Assembly (NCBI GenBank): GCA_029548715.1
Contig: JAKPMW010000430.1
Span: 1 to 8,463 of the forward strand
Source: Spirochaetota bacterium
Lineage (GTDB): Bacteria; Spirochaetota; JAGLSM01; JAKPMW01
Length of the DNA stretch: 8,463 bases
Direction of reading: 5' to 3'
Translations under genes and position numbers: made by a program
In this document: positions 6,005 through 8,463 of the stretch, piece by piece
Layout of the letters: every line of letters starts with the position of its first letter
Position numbering within the stretch: the stretch's first letter is position 1
Notes under the pieces: generated by a model
Database searches by the model: none
What the model was told of the DNA's origin: nothing
The model's input: the letters and a program-made list of their open reading frames with translations, nothing else

Positions 6005-6736
6005 ATGATTGATCATGATACCTTTGTCAGGGTTCACCATGTACCGATGACCGAAGGGATACATCCCGAAGAGGCCGAGGGAAGCGGAAAGGATGTGCTT
6101 GAGGCGCTGGGGACTTTTTTTCGCAAGTATCACCAGAGCTGCGTTTTGCACGGTCCATGGTCTGCGTCAAAGCTTTTTTTGGGTGCCCAGAGGTTGCGCG
6201 CCATTCCGGCCATCATCGATGTTGTATGTACTGCTGCAGCACTGGAACATGTTGTTGTCAATGAGGGGTTTCAGTTTGACCGTGAAGAACAGCTTTTTGT
6301 CTGTTATCAAGGTCCGGTTGTGTTTCGCCTGGATGGGCAAAAAATCCAGGACTGGAATCTTGACGAGAGGTATTTTTTTGACGCAGTCCATTTTTCTCTG
6401 GATGGTGCGGTTATTCCTGTGGCAGCAGCGGAATACACAATCGCTTTGATGCTGCGGCATGCGTATCACGCCGGTGAGCAGCTTGATGGGGATGCCGTCA
6501 GGGATTGCGTGGCACTGCTGGCTGCACCGTTTGTCAGGGAGGGGATACGATCACTCTCCCTCGAAAGGCTTTCTGATCTGACCCTGCACATGGCCGGATA
6601 CCGGGCCTTGGCGATGTTGGACCAGATCCTCGAAGGTGTGCTTGTGTTGCAGCAGCACGGAGTCCAGGAAAAGACGGCCGCCTGGATCCAGGCATGGCGA
6701 AAACAGCTGAGCGCGATGGTAGAGTCGCAGGCATGA
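6005..6736 (+). CDS. Unrecognised protein, possibly degenerate nucleotidyltransferase-like fold
   Basis: I do not recognise this 243-residue protein with confidence. It is soluble, with no signal peptide or membrane segment. Its pattern recalls AbiEii/MNT-type nucleotidyltransferases: an alpha/beta start (LHGPWSASKLFLGAQRLR, about 48-65), a hydrophobic strand ending in a single acid (IIDVV, D72) where active enzymes have DxD, then LEHVVVNEGF. Later comes AAAEYTIALMLRHAYHAGEQ (about 140-159) with VRDCVALL (165-172), like the helical tail of those proteins. The second catalytic Asp and the GS motif are not evident, so if the relation is real it is probably inactive. The TGA stop overlaps the ribosome-binding site of the rhomboid gene, so the two are probably co-transcribed. 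Function unknown. Confidence 0.75.
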   Translation: MIDHDTFVRVHHVPMTEGIHPEEAEGSGKDVLEALGTFFRKYHQSCVLHGPWSASKLFLGAQRLRAIPAIIDVVCTAAALEHVVVNEGFQFDREEQLFVCYQGPVVFRLDGQKIQDWNLDERYFFDAVHFSLDGAVIPVAAAEYTIALMLRHAYHAGEQLDGDAVRDCVALLAAPFVREGIRSLSLERLSDLTLHMAGYRALAMLDQILEGVLVLQQHGVQEKTAAWIQAWRKQLSAMVESQA

Positions 6737-6740
6737 GGGG
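6735..6740 (+). promoter_or_regulatory. Shine-Dalgarno supporting a TTG start for the rhomboid gene
   Basis: GAGGGG ends 5 nt before the TTG at 6746 and overlaps the TGA stop of the previous gene. It is the reason for choosing the rare TTG over an internal ATG at 6824 (residue 27), which would remove part of the N-terminal domain. Confidence 0.65.
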
Positions 6741-6745
6741 ATCGA

Positions 6746-7621
6746 TTGTCCAACGAGAGACAGGTGCTGGGGAGACGGGTTTCGCCGGAGAGGGCGAGGG
6801 CCTGGTCCCTTGTCCTGTCGTCAATGCGGATCCCGCATGTGATTGAGGCAGAGGAAGGTGGCCGGGTCAGTATCAGGGTTCGCGAGGCGCATCGGGAGGC
6901 AGCTGAGCGGCAGATACGATTGTGGCGCCGTGAGCATGATCTGGCTCGACGTGCTGAGGGCGGGACGGGACGAACGAGTCAGGCACTTCCGCTGACGGGG
7001 TTGTACTGCGTGCTTGTTTTGCTTGGCCTGCATCTTGTCTCGGCGGGAAGATACCAGGGTGATATGCTGGAGGCCGGAGCGCTTGCTGTGGGCAAGGTGA
7101 TGCAGGGTGAGTATTGGCGTCTTATGACTGCGATGACGCTGCATGCTGACTGGGGCCATCTTTTTTCCAACATGTTTTTTGGCTGGATTGTTCTTACGGC
7201 TCTGGCCATGCTTGTGGGAAGCGGAAGAGCGGTTGTGCTTGCCCTGAGTGGCGGGCTTGTTGCCAATATTGTCAATGTGTGTGTGCACACAAGCCAGTAT
7301 ACGGCCCTGGGTTTTTCCAATGCCGTGTTTTCACTGCTTGGTGCACTGGTCTGTGTCCAGTGGCGCCAGCGCAGTGCTTGCGGAGAGGGTCGGGGCGGGC
7401 GATTGATCGTGGGTGCGGGGATTGCCTTGTTTGCACTTGTCGGTCTCAGTGAGGGGAGCGACCTGACTGGCCACCTCGTGGGGCTTGTTTTCGGGATGAG
7501 CGCTGCCCTGGTATTCGGAAAGCGCGAGGTGAGACGGAGATCGATTTCGGATGTCGTCTGTTTGGGCGTTGCCTGTGTCAGCGTTGCTGCAAGCTGGGTC
7601 TTTGCTCTCGGCGCTGTCTAA
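6746..7621 (+). CDS. Rhomboid-family intramembrane serine protease
   Basis: Rhomboids are membrane-embedded serine proteases that cut substrates within or near their transmembrane segments. The 291-residue product has a soluble N-terminal part (about 1-80) and then at least six hydrophobic segments. Catalytic features are intact: WRLMTAMTLH (124-133), H138-x3-N142 in the second helix (oxyanion residues), the nucleophile S191 in GFSNAVF, and H243 in GHLVGLVFG as the dyad partner. The membrane order fits the basic six-helix core, perhaps with an extra C-terminal helix (about 269-290). The N-terminal region (SPERARAWSLVLSSMRIPHVIEAEEG and onward, not quoted in full) resembles a small DUF2007-like domain. 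Translation starts at TTG. It follows the preceding gene by 9 nt and lies upstream of era. Substrates are unknown. Confidence 0.88.
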   Translation: MSNERQVLGRRVSPERARAWSLVLSSMRIPHVIEAEEGGRVSIRVREAHREAAERQIRLWRREHDLARRAEGGTGRTSQALPLTGLYCVLVLLGLHLVSAGRYQGDMLEAGALAVGKVMQGEYWRLMTAMTLHADWGHLFSNMFFGWIVLTALAMLVGSGRAVVLALSGGLVANIVNVCVHTSQYTALGFSNAVFSLLGALVCVQWRQRSACGEGRGGRLIVGAGIALFALVGLSEGSDLTGHLVGLVFGMSAALVFGKREVRRRSISDVVCLGVACVSVAASWVFALGAV

Positions 7622-7706
7622 GATGGCTTCGGCAGGTCAATGCGGAGGATGGGGCTGCTGTCTCCCGTCAGTATTGGTATCAAAATATCAGAAAATGGAA
7701 GAAACA

Positions 7707-8463
7707 ATGGAGCAGGCAAACAAGGGTCTTGGGGAACAGGTGCAGCACAGCGGATTTGTGGCGGTTATCGGAAGACCTTCAAGCGGAAAATCGACTTTTC
7801 TCAATACACTCTGCGGGATCAAGGTCAGTATCGTGTCCCCTGTTCCGCAGACCACGAGGGAATGTATCCGCGCTATTTATAATGGAAGCGATGTGCACAT
7901 CGTGTTTCTGGATACCCCGGGGATCCACCAGAGTATTCGCGAGTACAACAAGCGCCTGAGTGATGTGGCCCTTGATGCCGTCAAGGATGCGGATGCTATC
8001 CTCTGCCTGCATGACACGAGTCGCGCCCTGGGTGAGGAGGACGATCGTATCTTTGGCTGGCTGGGGGACTATGCGGCCAAGACCATTGTTGTCTGCAACA
8101 AGCTCGATCTTTCGGGTCCAGGCATGATCGAGGAGAGAATGCATGAGATCAGGGAAAAAATCACCCCTCATGAAATCTTGACCATCTCGGCCTTCAAAAA
8201 GGACGATGTCCTGAGAGTCGTCGAGGTGCTCAAGCCGCTTTTGGCTCAGGGACCACGTTACTATCCCGACGATTACTATACCGACCAGACACAGGAATTT
8301 CGAATAGCGGAAATTATTAGGGAGAAGATCTTTTTGAAGATGCGGGATGAGATCCCGCATGCCAGTTGTGTCCTGGTCGACAAGGTGGATTATAACGAAC
8401 GGAGTGAGAGTGTGCGGATCGAGGCCACGATCTATGTCGAGGCCCAGTCACAAAAAGGAATGA
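7707..8463 (+). CDS. era: GTPase Era (3' end cut off by the window)
   Basis: Era is an essential Ras-like GTPase that binds the 3' end of 16S rRNA and helps mature the 30S subunit. About 252 codons are present. All G motifs are visible: G1 GRPSSGKS (22-29), G2 PQTTRE (47-52), G3 DTPG (69-72), G4 NKLD (131-134), G5 SAF (161-163). After the GTPase domain comes the linker RYYPDDYYTDQTQEFRIAEI and the start of the KH domain; the text stops just before the expected KH GxxG loop, so the last 40-50 residues are missing. ATG 7707 is chosen for the GGAAG (7697-7701) 5 nt upstream. In-frame ATGs at 7695 and 7623 (one nt after the rhomboid stop) are alternatives with poorer ribosome-binding sites. Confidence 0.92.
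   Translation, partial: MEQANKGLGEQVQHSGFVAVIGRPSSGKSTFLNTLCGIKVSIVSPVPQTTRECIRAIYNGSDVHIVFLDTPGIHQSIREYNKRLSDVALDAVKDADAILCLHDTSRALGEEDDRIFGWLGDYAAKTIVVCNKLDLSGPGMIEERMHEIREKITPHEILTISAFKKDDVLRVVEVLKPLLAQGPRYYPDDYYTDQTQEFRIAEIIREKIFLKMRDEIPHASCVLVDKVDYNERSESVRIEATIYVEAQSQKGM

Noticed and set aside
4554..7706. Three intergenic gaps of exactly 85 bp (4554-4638, 5920-6004, 7622-7706)
   Set aside because: The sequences are not similar apart from a shared TGGTATCAA in two of them, and the lengths depend on start-codon choice; taken as coincidence.
7640..7882. Small open frame overlapping the era start
   Set aside because: It is out of frame with era, whose G1 motif and N-terminus are unmistakable across the same bases, and its product resembles nothing.
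7779..8360. Long minus-strand open frame (193 codons) opposite era
   Set aside because: It is antisense to the conserved GTPase domain; its length reflects codon bias of the real gene and the product shows no recognisable motif.

Overview
The window reads as a chromosomal core region from a diderm bacterium, most likely a spirochaete (Spirochaetota) of moderate GC. This is an inference from three things. The YidC is the long Gram-negative type with a large periplasmic domain, yet it is followed by a Jag (KhpB/EloR-like) RNA-binding protein, a pairing seen in spirochaetes and some other diderms. The polyamine-binding protein is a predicted lipoprotein with a loose lipobox. The usual mnmE gene does not follow jag, as it does in many deltaproteobacteria. 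No 16S rRNA or lineage marker is present, so the assignment stays provisional.

Layout. Positions 1-354 hold no gene. They carry a family of DnaA-box-like 9-mers (TTATNTACA type), short direct repeats and inverted repeats just upstream of rpmH, and are a plausible replication-origin region. From 355 to 3465 is the conserved rpmH-rnpA-yidD-yidC-jag cluster on the + strand, with overlapping or tightly spaced genes: ribosomal protein L34, RNase P protein, YidD, the YidC insertase and Jag. A strong intrinsic terminator closes it. A convergent potD-like lipoprotein gene (minus strand, 3519-4553) follows, without any potABC partners in view. It shares an 85-bp divergent intergenic region with a + strand series: an HI0933/BaiN-type flavoprotein, an unrecognised protein of about 243 residues, a rhomboid intramembrane protease, and the start of the GTPase gene era, which runs off the right edge.

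How the genes work together. The first cluster links tRNA maturation (RnpA), the ribosome (L34, and later Era in 30S maturation) and membrane-protein insertion (YidD, YidC, Jag). The second half is a looser set: polyamine capture at the cell surface, a flavoprotein of unknown substrate, a membrane protease and a ribosome-assembly GTPase. Nearly everything is housekeeping. I see no mobile element, CRISPR array, tRNA or rRNA. The less ordinary parts are the candidate origin with non-canonical boxes, the unrecognised 6005-6736 gene (possibly a degenerate nucleotidyltransferase fold), the orphan PotD with an overlapping promoter/inverted repeat, and the N-terminal domain on the rhomboid protease.
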